64,000 nt of DNA, taken from NCBI GenBank assembly GCA_963715655.1, contig OY970262.1, positions 186,001 through 250,000 of the forward strand, read 5' to 3'. This DNA is from JANQPD01 sp963715655 (GTDB lineage Bacteria; Bacteroidota; Bacteroidia; Flavobacteriales; Schleiferiaceae). Below the pieces are notes generated by a model. The model searched no databases. It saw only the letters and a list, made by a program, of their open reading frames with translations, and was not told the DNA's origin. Positions 54,288-63,021 of this stretch are shown in pieces (the first letter of the stretch is position 1; each line of letters starts with the position of its first letter). Both the position numbers and the translations under genes were made by a program.

Positions 54288-54452
54288 ATGCCTAAAGTGC
54301 TTCTAATTCTTTTAATCTGTATTTTTTTAACTGGAATTTTCGGTTTTTCTGTTGAAGCAGGGGGTATTTATGCAGTATCACGATTAGTGTTTTATTGCTG
54401 CTGTGTGCTTTTTGTAATGGCCTTTATCTTAGGTCTTTTAAAATCGCGTTAA
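54288..54452 (+). CDS. DUF1328-like small membrane protein, diverged tandem relative
   Basis: 54 residues if started at the ATG at 54288, the same length as the preceding DUF1328 protein. The two align end to end without gaps, with FGF at residues 18-20 and FY at 35-36 in both. Two membrane helices with a small-residue turn and a basic end (LLKSR). A six-codon longer start exists at 54270, just inside the terminator's downstream side. Its own promoter is not obvious. Function unknown. Confidence 0.65.
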   Translation: MPKVLLILLICIFLTGIFGFSVEAGGIYAVSRLVFYCCCVLFVMAFILGLLKSR

Positions 54453-54712
54453 GCGTATTTATAAAAGGCTTCATCTACATAACACCACATCCAAAAATCA
54501 TTTTTTTCTGCTGAAGCTATTACTGGATGCTCCGTTTTTTTAAAATGGGCACTAGCGTGTTTGTTTTTGCTAGAATCGCAACATAGCGTAATACCACAAG
54601 TTTGGCAGGTGCGTAAATGCACCCACGTATCGCCTGTTTTTTCACATGCGCTGCAGGTGTTTCCGCCCTTGTTTACAGTTTCTACCGCTTGCGTATGCTT
54701 ACATTCAGCCAT
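54449..54712 (-). CDS. UBP-type zinc finger protein
   Basis: 87 residues with the cysteine/histidine pattern of the ubiquitin-hydrolase-type zinc finger: CKHTQAV, TCSACEKTGDTWVHLRTCQTCGITLCCDSSKNKHASAHFKKTEHPV. In eukaryotes this fold binds ubiquitin ends; in bacteria the role is unknown. The start shares one base with the end of the following upstream gene (54712), so they are co-transcribed. It also overlaps the convergent small membrane gene by 4 bases. Confidence 0.88.
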   Translation of the reverse strand: MAECKHTQAVETVNKGGNTCSACEKTGDTWVHLRTCQTCGITLCCDSSKNKHASAHFKKTEHPVIASAEKNDFWMWCYVDEAFYKYA

Positions 54713-55017
54713 TAAGCAATGCGCATTTTTTGTATCATTTCTGTGCTAAGCGGATCACTATAAGCACCATAAGCATCTACTAGCGTTCCTTTACTTCCAT
54801 CTTTTGTAGATATAGCGTACAAAATACTCATATCACCAGGATTGGTCATTCCTTCAAATCTGTGAAATTCGTCAATTTTAAAATCTTTAGGAAGAAATTT
54901 GACGTCAATTTTTTTGCACTGTAAATGATTTTCAGTTAGGTTAAAATCTAAATCGTAACCACGTGATTGTAAATTTTTTATGGCTTCTGATAAGGTATCA
55001 AATTGATTATTTTGCAT
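54712..55017 (-). CDS. Small conserved protein (often labelled phosphoribosylpyrophosphate synthetase in databases)
   Basis: 101 residues. FDTLSEAIKNLQSRGYDLDFNLTENHLQC...EFHRFEGMTNPGDMSILYAISTKDGSKGTLVDAYGAYSDPLST is a compact alpha/beta domain known to me from Bacteroidota under the label phosphoribosylpyrophosphate synthetase. It is far too short for that enzyme and has none of its motifs, so I treat the label as unreliable. Function unknown. Coupled with the zinc-finger gene. Confidence 0.7.
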   Translation of the reverse strand: MQNNQFDTLSEAIKNLQSRGYDLDFNLTENHLQCKKIDVKFLPKDFKIDEFHRFEGMTNPGDMSILYAISTKDGSKGTLVDAYGAYSDPLSTEMIQKMRIA

Positions 55018-55073
55018 GGCAAAGTGTTTTGCGTTTATGTATAATACAGTAAACTTTGGTAATTGTGCAAAGC

Positions 55074-55865
55074 TTAGGCTTGTATTTTACTAAAATCAAA
55101 GTTTTCCTTAGCGGGATAGGTTTTCAAATTAAAGGTTTCACCATCAAAAACTCCGTAAGTGTTGTAGCTAATCCAGTCGCCTAAATTGTAATAAGTGCAA
55201 GTAGTATTCAGTTTAATTTTTAACGGTAAGTGTCGATGTCCGAAAAGGAAATAATTAAAATGCCTTTTAGCTAATTGCTCCTTAGCGTATATGGCAAGCC
55301 ATTCTTTTTCTTCGCCTAAAAAATGCGCATCTGTATCTCCTGTTTTAGCGCGGCTACTTTTGCTTAAATAATCTGCTAGGCCAATGCCAAAGTTAGGGTG
55401 TAATCGGGCGAAAGCCCATTTACTTAAAGGGTTTTCAAACACCTTTTTAATAAATTTATAGCCGTGATCTCCGGGGCCCAAGCCATCACCATGACCAATA
55501 AAAAATTCTTTCCCATTGTACGTTTTAGTAAGTGGTGCGCGGTGCATGTGCGCGCCAATTTCTTTAGGTAAGTAATCAAATACCCACATATCATGATTTC
55601 CGGTAAAAAAATTCAGTTCAATACCGGCATCGGTTAATTCGGCAAGCTTACCTAAAATACGCACAAAGCCACGTGGTACTGCTTTTTTGTATTCAAACCA
55701 AAAGTCGAAAACATCGCCCACTAAATAGAGAATAGCCGCGTCTTGCTTTATTTCATCAAGCCATTGTACAAACAGCTTTTCGCGCGCCAAACTTTTTTCA
55801 AAGTTGGGTGCACCCAAATGTAAATCTGAAGCGAAGTATATTTTTTTGCCCTCTGGTAGTTGCAT
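55074..55865 (-). CDS. lpxH: UDP-2,3-diacylglucosamine diphosphatase
   Basis: 263 residues of the calcineurin-like phosphoesterase fold. The metal-site motifs run in order: ASDLHLG, VGDVFDFWFEY, FTGNHDMWVFDYL, IGHGDGLGPGDHGYK and LFGHRHLPL. LpxH removes UMP from UDP-diacylglucosamine to give lipid X in lipid A synthesis, at the inner face of the inner membrane. It starts 36 bases after the end of the outer-membrane-type gene upstream. Confidence 0.93.
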   Translation of the reverse strand: MQLPEGKKIYFASDLHLGAPNFEKSLAREKLFVQWLDEIKQDAAILYLVGDVFDFWFEYKKAVPRGFVRILGKLAELTDAGIELNFFTGNHDMWVFDYLPKEIGAHMHRAPLTKTYNGKEFFIGHGDGLGPGDHGYKFIKKVFENPLSKWAFARLHPNFGIGLADYLSKSSRAKTGDTDAHFLGEEKEWLAIYAKEQLAKRHFNYFLFGHRHLPLKIKLNTTCTYYNLGDWISYNTYGVFDGETFNLKTYPAKENFDFSKIQA

Positions 55866-55901
55866 GGGGGCGAAGATAATGGATAGTGGGAGTTTTGTGG
55901 G

Positions 55902-56441
55902 TTACCTGAAATTGCCCGAGGCAAGTTTAACACCTACGTATGCATTGCTATAAGAGCTTGCTCCAAAATAATAACCCGAAACTAATCCGAAATTAAACCA
56001 TTTAAAATGTGTTTGAATACCCAATTCTATTGGAATAGCGGGAAGAAACTCCGTTTTAAATTCGTAACTGGTGTTGGTAAAAAAACTACCCGTGGTTTTG
56101 GAGCTAGTTGGGTACGAATAATAAGCTAAAGAAAGTCCTGTTTTTGCGTAACAAAACCAATATTTTTTCTTTAGCACGTATCCGTAACATACATCCACAT
56201 GTGCTAATTTGTCGTCTCCGCTTTCTTCAAGTACAAAGTCAGAGATGTAAATACTTGCAGCTATAGAATAAATTTTATTCAATTCAAGGTAACTCACGCC
56301 AAGAGAGGCTTTTAGGGAAATATCTTCAAAAGTAGAGACAGATCCCGTGTTTTCAGTCCACAAGTATTTGTAATCAGATTCAACAAGTTGCGCTGAAAGA
56401 ATGCAGGGACAAGCAAGGAAGAAGGAAATAACTATTTTCAT
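55902..56441 (-). CDS. Small outer-membrane beta-barrel-like protein of unknown function
   Basis: 179 residues. A signal peptide (KIVISFFLACPCILSAQ) leads into alternating amphipathic strands with aromatic ends (LSLAYYSYPTS; IPIELGIQTHFKWFNFGLVSGYYFGASSY). The final half resembles the pseudogene at 57995 (AGLGIGLYSY...IPIEIGVQTNLKYFGIGLFAGVFLG). Two further members lie upstream. Outer-membrane location is inferred; function unknown. Confidence 0.65.
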   Translation of the reverse strand: MKIVISFFLACPCILSAQLVESDYKYLWTENTGSVSTFEDISLKASLGVSYLELNKIYSIAASIYISDFVLEESGDDKLAHVDVCYGYVLKKKYWFCYAKTGLSLAYYSYPTSSKTTGSFFTNTSYEFKTEFLPAIPIELGIQTHFKWFNFGLVSGYYFGASSYSNAYVGVKLASGNFR

Positions 56442-56573
56442 GGAAGGATTGGGAAATTTGGCTTAGGCATAAATAGGAAATTAGTTGAGACAAAGCATGT
56501 TTTACCATGTCGGTTTTAAAAGTTTAAAACAAGTTTCTACGTTTAATGATCGCTCCAAATAAAGTTAATGCGC

Positions 56574-57101
56574 TCATTCAAATAGCTTTCCTACATCAAA
56601 GCCAAAACCTAAATAAACAACTGAAATTCTAGGGTTAAGGGATGCGCCAATTTTCATGTGGGTTCCGGTTAAACCAAGTTTAAAATTGAGTTTTGCTTCA
56701 ATAGGTATGGCAAAAGTAACAACCGTGTTGGTTATTTTTTCTGGAGGGTTTTTTGTAGTTGGGTCTGTAATGTAAAAATCGTTATGCACGCCAAAACCAA
56801 ATCCGCCAGAAACGGAAGCGTGAAAAAAGCGCCAGCGGGCTATTTTGCCGTAGCAAAAATTTAAAATAGTAACGTTATCGTTTGGGTGTCCAAATAATAC
56901 GCCAGTAATACCTTGCACCTGCAGTGTATATAAGTTATTTTCCTCAGCATAATTAATGCCTATATCACCAACAAATCTATCTGAACCAGAAAGAGCCACG
57001 GTAACTTCTGCCCATATTAGTTTATCTGAAATCCAATACTGTTGAGCACTAAGTTGAGCGTTTGTTAAACTTAAAAAGCTTATGATTAGTAGGGTACGCA
57101 T
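56574..57101 (-). CDS. Small outer-membrane-type protein, tandem family member
   Basis: 175 residues from the ATG at 57099-57101, chosen because it opens a signal peptide (MRTLLIISFLSLTNAQLSAQ) one base after the stop of the gene before it. An alternative ATG at 57119 would overlap that gene by 17 bases. It resembles its upstream neighbour in VQGITGVLFGHPNDNVTILNFCYGKI and HASVSGGFGFG. Strand-rich with no enzyme motif. Function unknown. Confidence 0.65.
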   Translation of the reverse strand: MRTLLIISFLSLTNAQLSAQQYWISDKLIWAEVTVALSGSDRFVGDIGINYAEENNLYTLQVQGITGVLFGHPNDNVTILNFCYGKIARWRFFHASVSGGFGFGVHNDFYITDPTTKNPPEKITNTVVTFAIPIEAKLNFKLGLTGTHMKIGASLNPRISVVYLGFGFDVGKLFE

Positions 57102-57102
57102 A

Positions 57103-57651
57103 TTAAAACATTTTTCCAAATCCTAGGCCCAAGCCAATATGAAATGTTTGCACTTTAGAATTGAGGTTTACGCCTGCTTTCATTTGCAAAGAAATTACCT
57201 TAGCGGCAATACCAGCCTTTATTTGAATGGGTAAAGTGAGGATGCGTTGTTCTTGCCTTTCGTAGTTTGCCGTTCTAAAAAAGAAATTGTTATTATACCC
57301 ATTCTGCTCGTAGTATATATAGTTACCAATGCCTAAGCCTCCGCTCACTGAAATATAGGTAAGTCCTGATTTGTATATCTTACCCATCATTAAATTGATG
57401 GAGTTTAGTTCATTAGGGTGACTAGATAACACGCCATCGGTAATACCTTGAGCTTCAGCCGTAGCAATTATTCCTTCTAGAATTTCTACGTTTAATGCAC
57501 AATCAGCCACAAAGTTATTTCCGGTCTGCAGGTGGGTGTCAAACCAAATAAATTTACCTGCATCTTTACTTTCAATAGTCTCTTGTAATGTTTCGCTTTG
57601 TGCGAAAGCAGAGGTACAGAAAACGCTCATTAATAAAATCTTGATTTTCAT
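57103..57651 (-). CDS. Small outer-membrane-type protein, tandem family member
   Basis: 182 residues with a signal peptide (MKIKILLMSVFCTSAFAQ). The core AQGITDGVLSSHPNELNSINLMMGKIYKSGLTYISVSGGLGIGNYIYY parallels the neighbour at 56574. The end GLGLGFGKMF is the kind of glycine/aromatic terminus seen in outer-membrane barrels. Its stop and the next gene's ATG are one base apart, so the two are coupled. Function unknown. Confidence 0.65.
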   Translation of the reverse strand: MKIKILLMSVFCTSAFAQSETLQETIESKDAGKFIWFDTHLQTGNNFVADCALNVEILEGIIATAEAQGITDGVLSSHPNELNSINLMMGKIYKSGLTYISVSGGLGIGNYIYYEQNGYNNNFFFRTANYERQEQRILTLPIQIKAGIAAKVISLQMKAGVNLNSKVQTFHIGLGLGFGKMF

Positions 57652-57994
57652 GTGTTATTATTTTCATGCAAACATATTTTTATGAAGCATTACAAGAAAA
57701 TTGCTTTATGCGAAACACATTAGACCAATGGTATGAATTGCAAATAAATTAAGTAATCAAATTTTTAACAAGCCAATATTATTGAATTTTGCAAAAGAGA
57801 AGAATACGCCACTTTGCTTTGTGCGATTAGCAGTAAAAAATAGTGGCAGAAATGTGAATTTTACGCAGCGTATTTTTTAACGTTTGCCTCATTAAGGTGA
57901 AAGAAAAGACACATAGCCATTGAGAGTTCTATGAACTTAATTTAAGAAAATTCAAATTTAAGCGAAGTGTAATTAAGGAAAGTTAAACGTCATT
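57652..57994. other. Non-coding interval, nothing recognised
   Basis: 343 AT-rich bases between the family member at 57103 and the pseudogene at 57995. No frame of worth and no clear repeat or structured element was seen. Confidence 0.5.
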
Positions 57995-58524
57995 TATTTT
58001 AATCCTCCATGAATATTTGAAACGTGCTTATTCCCCAAAAAAACACCTGCAAATAATCCAATACCGAAATATTTCAAATTGGTTTGAACGCCTATTTCAA
58101 TAGGAATACCTAACGTATAGAAATTAGTATGTTTTTTAGTGGAAGTTTTAATGCCATTGTCTTCAAACGTTGGCGCATAACTGTATAGGCCAATGCCTAA
58201 GCCCGCTTTTACATAAACTAAATTGGCTCGGTCTTTTTCACCATACTATATAATATTCTACCGCTAGAAAAATAAGGATCATAGGTGGGGTTAAATAGTT
58301 CAATGCGTGGGTGGTGTACTGCACTTATACTGAAAAGGTGATACCGAATAAGTACGTTATAATCAACTCCTAAAAATGGGTTTTGTGCACCCAAAATTGA
58401 AGTTCCTATTTTTGAGTCAGCCCATTGTAATACCGCAGCCTTATTGACTGATAGAGAATCAATTTGAACGTTTTGCGCTGATAAGCAATTCCAAAAACTA
58501 ACAATATTATTAGTACTTTCCTAA
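57995..58524 (-). pseudogene. Frameshifted member of the small outer-membrane family
   Basis: The minus strand can be read as a fourth family member only by changing frame twice. A signal-like stretch (KVLIILLVFGIA) breaks into SAQNVQIDSLSVNKAAVLQWAD...TYDPYFSSGRILYS, which hits a stop. The other frame resumes with EKDRANLVYVKAGLGIGLYSY...IPIEIGVQTNLKYFGIGLF...HGGLK and a TAA at 57995. The C-terminal part closely parallels the intact 55902 protein. The start is not clear. No intact frame covers the region. Confidence 0.75.
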
Positions 58525-58553
58525 GCTTAAATATAAAGACGGAATGCTATCAT

Positions 58554-58590
58554 AAAAAAAGCCAATAATGCAACTGCACCATTGGCTTTT
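58554..58590 (-). terminator. Terminator of the superoxide dismutase gene
   Basis: On the minus strand AAAGCCAAT pairs with ATTGGCTTT over a 14-base loop and is followed by a T run. It begins 22 bases after the stop of the gene at 58613. Confidence 0.85.
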
Positions 58591-58612
58591 ACTAAAAAAT
58601 GCAAACGCTAAT

Positions 58613-59221
58613 TTATTTAGCAGCAGCGTATCGTCTGTTTACTTCATCCCAATTTATCACATTAAAAAATGCGCTAACATAATCAGGGCGTTTGTTTTGA
58701 TATTTTAGGTAATATGCATGTTCCCAAACATCTAAGCCTAAAATTGGAGTTCCTTTTGTTTCAGCAATATCCATTAGCGGATTATCTTGATTTGGTGTAG
58801 AAGTGATGTGTAATTTTCCATCTCCACCTACAATGAGCCAAGCCCAACCAGAACCGAAACGAGAACCAGCCGCGCTTGAAAACTCCTCTTTAAATTTGCC
58901 GTAAGAGCCAAAAGCTTCATCAATAGCACCGGCCACATCTCCGGTTGGTTCGCCACCGCCTTTAGGACTCATTAATTGCCAAAATAAACTGTGATTGTAA
59001 AAACCACCGCCATTGTTGCGTACGGCACTGCTGTGTTTAGATACGTTTTTCATCATATCCTCCACACTTTGGTTTTCTAAATCAGTGCCTTCAATAGCGT
59101 CATTAAGTTTTGAAGTATATCCTGCATGATGTTTACCATGATGAATTTCCATGGTTTGTGCATCAATATGTGGTTCTAACGCATCGTGCGCGTATGGTAA
59201 ATCGGGAAGTGTAAAAGCCAT
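58613..59221 (-). CDS. Superoxide dismutase, Mn/Fe type
   Basis: 202 residues. Metal ligands are H27, H77, D164 and H168 (HHGKHHAGY, YNHSLFW, LDVWEHAYYLKY). The second-sphere glutamine is in STPNQDNPLM (Q145) and a glycine run GGG precedes FYNHSLFW, the pattern more usual in manganese enzymes; cambialistic use is possible. It detoxifies superoxide in the cytoplasm. Monocistronic with its own terminator, divergent from the helicase gene. Confidence 0.95.
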   Translation of the reverse strand: MAFTLPDLPYAHDALEPHIDAQTMEIHHGKHHAGYTSKLNDAIEGTDLENQSVEDMMKNVSKHSSAVRNNGGGFYNHSLFWQLMSPKGGGEPTGDVAGAIDEAFGSYGKFKEEFSSAAGSRFGSGWAWLIVGGDGKLHITSTPNQDNPLMDIAETKGTPILGLDVWEHAYYLKYQNKRPDYVSAFFNVINWDEVNRRYAAAK

Positions 59222-59369
59222 AATTTTTTTGGTTTTAAATATTAATATTCGAGCAAGTTAACGCGCTTTAGGCAATTAGGTTTAGTGTTTTTTGTTCAAT
59301 CTTATTACGTAATCGTCCAAATTGATAAGGTTTAGTAAGTACTTTGTTCACCTTTAAGAAATGTAATTT

Positions 59370-62300
59370 ATGAGCACCGCCAACATTCCGTTTACTGTTT
59401 ACAACGCTTCTGCCGGAGCCGGTAAAACCTATAATTTAGTGCTTTCTTACCTGCGAATTTGCTTAGCAAGTTCAAATACCAATGTCTTTAAAAGCATTTT
59501 GGCCATCACTTTTACCAATAAGGCAGCTGCTGAAATGAAGCAACGGCTTATAAAAGCACTTACTGATTTTAGCGCTTACAATGGAGAAGAAATTGTTATG
59601 CTTTCGCAACTTTCAGAGGAACTTAATGTGGAAAAGGAGGTGTTAGCACAAAGGGCTACTAATACGCTTCGCGCTATTTTACATGCTTACTCTGCATTTT
59701 CAGTTTCTACCATAGATAAATTTACCAATAGATTAATTAGAAGCTTTGCCAATGAACTTGACTTAAACGGCAACTATGAAGTGGAATTAAATGGCAAAGA
59801 GATGCTTACAGAAGCCGTGGACACTCTTTTGGAAAGTTTGCAAGAGGGAAGTGAGTTGAGCGAAGCTTTGGTTGCTTTCATGCGTACGCAGTTAGTAGAT
59901 GGAAAATCTCCACGCATAGAAAATAATTTAATAGAAATGGGCGAAGGCTTATTTTTAGAAAGTGCCCAGCCTTTTATTTCATTGCTGGAGCAAACTTCTT
60001 TATTTGAAATTTTGGAGGTAAGAAAAAAGCTTCTGAAACGAAATAATGGTATTGATAAGCAAGTAAAAAACCTTGCTGCCGGTTTGTTAGATATGATTGA
60101 TCAGCAGGGAATTGAGCATGAATGGTTTAGTAGAAGTGGTATTCCTAAATGGTTGAAAAAAGTGGTGGACAACGAGCTTTCTGTTAGCTTACCAACTCCT
60201 ACTAGCGTAAAGCAAATCATGGGGGATGCGTCATTTTTTTCAAAAACAAACGAAAAGCAGTATGGTGCACAGTTAGAAGCAATTCAGCATGATTTACAGG
60301 AAGGCTTGCTGCACCTGTATCAAGAAATGACTGCAGCCTTTCCAACGTACCATTTATCAGCTTTATTAATACAAGAGTTATACGCTTTGGCTGTGTTGCG
60401 GGAAGTAGATAATGCCCTGCAATCAATTAAAGAAGAAACCAATAGATTGCCGATTGGTGAGTTTAACAAATTAATAGGAGAACGGCTGCAACAACAAGCC
60501 GCTCCTTTTTTATATGAACGTTTGGGTGATCGCTACAAACATTTTTTTATTGATGAATTTCAAGATACATCTTTACTTCAATGGAATAACCTTACACCTT
60601 TGATTAACAACGCTATGTCAGAAGGAGCAGAAGACAATTCTGCCATGCTAGTAGGTGATGGAAAACAGGCAATTTACCGTTGGCGCGGAGGAGAGGTAGA
60701 ACAGTTTTTAGCTTTGAGTAATGATACACATCCTAGCAATAAACTTAAGGCAGGCCAGCATATTGTAGAATTATATAAAAGGCAAACCAAGCAACTTGCC
60801 AGCAATTATCGTAGCCAAAGAAACATTGTGGAATTCAACAACCAATTTTTTACCGAACTAGGAAAAACCTTACCTTCAGAATTGCACCAAAACCTATACA
60901 GCATGGCGCCTCAACAGGTGGAAGGTAAAGATGGTGGTTATGTAAAAGTAGAAATGAGTGCTTATAATAAAGCAACTTTTGTGGAAGAAGAGTTGCTAAG
61001 AATTAAGGAAACAATACAAGCGTGTAAAGCAGCCAATTATACCTTAAAGGATATAGCTATTTTAACGCGCGGAGCAAAAGAAGGAAAGTGGATTGCCGAT
61101 TATCTATTTGCTCAAAATATAAGTGTGGTTACTGCGGCTACTTTAAGCTTTGAGCAATCCGCAGAAGCGAATTTTGTAATTGATTTTTTCAAAGCATTTC
61201 TCTATCCAAAAGATATTATGAGCCGCGTACGGATAATGGAATATTTATGGGAAAAGGACGCGGAGGCTAAAGAAAAAACAAAGCATCAGTTTTTAGAAGA
61301 AGTTAAAAATCAAAGCTATAAAGGTTTTAATACGCTTTTAAGTGTTTTTTGGAAACCGTATGCTGTACATGCATTTGCACAATTAGCACTTACCGAACAG
61401 GTATATACATTGTTCAGATATTTAAAATTAGATGAAGCCAATGATCCTTTTTGTTCAGCTTTTTTAGATGAAGTACATAATTTTCAAAACCAACAAAAGG
61501 GCGATGCCGCGGAGTTTGTAGATTGGTGGGAAAAATCAGGGTATAAAAAACAACTGAACGCGGAGGGTGCTTTAAATGCAGTGAGGTTAATGACCATTCA
61601 TAAAAGTAAAGGGCTAGAATTTCCGGTGGTAATTATGCCTTTTGCTGATTGGAAAGAAAAAATAGGCAGCGTAAAAGAATGGATTGCTTTGGGCGAAGAA
61701 AATTACTTCAATTTGCCGGCAGGCAGGTTGGGTTTAAAAAAGGATTTTATAGAGCAAGCCGAAGATAGATACCAATACTTGTACGAAAGAAGTAACGAGA
61801 ACATAGCTTTAGATAATGCCAATTTGATGTATGTTGCAATGACGCGTGCTGAGCAAGCGCTATTTATTTTTAGCAGTACCGAGCGTTATGATCAAAGCAC
61901 TAGAATTAGCACCTCGTTTAAAACTTTTATTGAGCAATACGGTGAAGATAATTTGTACGAAACAGGAAAATTAGAGAAGTTAGTGGTTGAAAAAAAGGAT
62001 AAGAGAATAAACGGAATTGATACCATTAAAGTAAACTATAGCAAAGGCAATTGGCGAGATAAACTAACGGTAAGCGTAAATGCTCCTAAAGATTGGGAAG
62101 CAGGCGAAAGGGAAGCCTTGAATTTTGGAAAAAAGGTGCATCAGGTGTTGTCAACTATCAAAAGTACAGAAGATTACAACCCTAAAGTATTAACAGATGA
62201 ATTAGCCGCTATTGTAGCCAAAGTATTGCAGCATTCCGAGTTGAAAGCGTATTATACTACCGGTGTTGAAGTATTAAATGAGCGTGATATACTCCTCCCA

Positions 62301-62501
62301 GAAGGAAAATTACAACGACCAGATCGTGTTGTAATTAAGGATGCCATAGCCCATATAATAGATTATAAAACGGGTGCCCCTGCAGAAAATCACAAACAAC
62401 AGGTGGAGCAGTACGCCAATTTTCTACAGCAAATGGGATATACCATTGGTAATAAACTGCTTGTTTATTTAGGTGAAGACATAATCGTAAAAGCTTTGTA
62501 A
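59370..62501 (+). CDS. UvrD-type helicase-nuclease, RecB/AddA-like
   Basis: 1043 residues. Superfamily 1A helicase motifs: I YNASAGAGKTYNLV (14-21), II FFIDEFQDTSLLQW, III VGDGKQAIYRWRGGE, IV QLASNYRSQRNIVEFN, V LMTIHKSKGLEFPVVIMP and VI YVAMTRAEQALFIF. The C-terminal nuclease part shows the RecB-type core HIIDYKTGAPAENHKQQVEQYANFL. Such proteins resect double-strand breaks for recombination, usually with a second nuclease-helicase subunit (AddB). That partner is not in the window, so the pairing is unknown. Cytoplasmic; no operon partner downstream. Confidence 0.9.
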   Translation: MSTANIPFTVYNASAGAGKTYNLVLSYLRICLASSNTNVFKSILAITFTNKAAAEMKQRLIKALTDFSAYNGEEIVMLSQLSEELNVEKEVLAQRATNTLRAILHAYSAFSVSTIDKFTNRLIRSFANELDLNGNYEVELNGKEMLTEAVDTLLESLQEGSELSEALVAFMRTQLVDGKSPRIENNLIEMGEGLFLESAQPFISLLEQTSLFEILEVRKKLLKRNNGIDKQVKNLAAGLLDMIDQQGIEHEWFSRSGIPKWLKKVVDNELSVSLPTPTSVKQIMGDASFFSKTNEKQYGAQLEAIQHDLQEGLLHLYQEMTAAFPTYHLSALLIQELYALAVLREVDNALQSIKEETNRLPIGEFNKLIGERLQQQAAPFLYERLGDRYKHFFIDEFQDTSLLQWNNLTPLINNAMSEGAEDNSAMLVGDGKQAIYRWRGGEVEQFLALSNDTHPSNKLKAGQHIVELYKRQTKQLASNYRSQRNIVEFNNQFFTELGKTLPSELHQNLYSMAPQQVEGKDGGYVKVEMSAYNKATFVEEELLRIKETIQACKAANYTLKDIAILTRGAKEGKWIADYLFAQNISVVTAATLSFEQSAEANFVIDFFKAFLYPKDIMSRVRIMEYLWEKDAEAKEKTKHQFLEEVKNQSYKGFNTLLSVFWKPYAVHAFAQLALTEQVYTLFRYLKLDEANDPFCSAFLDEVHNFQNQQKGDAAEFVDWWEKSGYKKQLNAEGALNAVRLMTIHKSKGLEFPVVIMPFADWKEKIGSVKEWIALGEENYFNLPAGRLGLKKDFIEQAEDRYQYLYERSNENIALDNANLMYVAMTRAEQALFIFSSTERYDQSTRISTSFKTFIEQYGEDNLYETGKLEKLVVEKKDKRINGIDTIKVNYSKGNWRDKLTVSVNAPKDWEAGEREALNFGKKVHQVLSTIKSTEDYNPKVLTDELAAIVAKVLQHSELKAYYTTGVEVLNERDILLPEGKLQRPDRVVIKDAIAHIIDYKTGAPAENHKQQVEQYANFLQQMGYTIGNKLLVYLGEDIIVKAL

Positions 62502-63021
62502 ACTAGGTTACAGGTAATACTGAAAAGCATTTATAGATTGTATTAGTCAAGTGCAATGCTTTTTACCGCTATGTTTTTATAAATACTTGAAAATAGTACA
62601 ACGCTGGTCTTTTTTATCTTATTTACCGCTGAGAAATAAGATACTAGCGTATGAGGCTGACAAATACAGAAATCCAAAAATTCATAAACGTGTGTTAAAA
62701 ATCTCCATGGGCGAAAAAGAATTGGTCTGTTGTAAGCACGTTTACAGTGCTTTAGTGTAAAAAATAGGATTGTACGGCTGAGTAATTTAGGACGTAACCC
62801 AGTGTACAGGCAACGTTATTTTTATAAATAGTGTCATTATGAAAAGCAGTTTTGAAAACATGCAAATAGTTGGTGAAATACTATGCTACGCAACATTAAA
62901 AAAATAAATAGCAAACCACTGTTTACTTAATAATGTGCTTAGCAAAAACCATTAGTGTAATAGCCAAAATAATAAGCCATAATACTGCAAGCATAATTTA
63001 GTTGCACTAATACAATCTTTT
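62502..63021. other. Non-coding interval
   Basis: About 520 AT-rich bases with no supported gene. A 23-codon frame on the minus strand (62923-62994, MLAVLWLIILAITLMVFAKH...) encodes one hydrophobic helix, but no promoter or homology supports it. Confidence 0.5.

Noticed and set aside
62551..62760. 69-codon plus-strand frame after the helicase gene
   Set aside because: AT-rich, no start context, no domain; composition unlike neighbours.
62923..62994. 23-codon minus-strand frame with one hydrophobic helix
   Set aside because: It could be a micro-protein but no promoter, conserved context or known family supports it.
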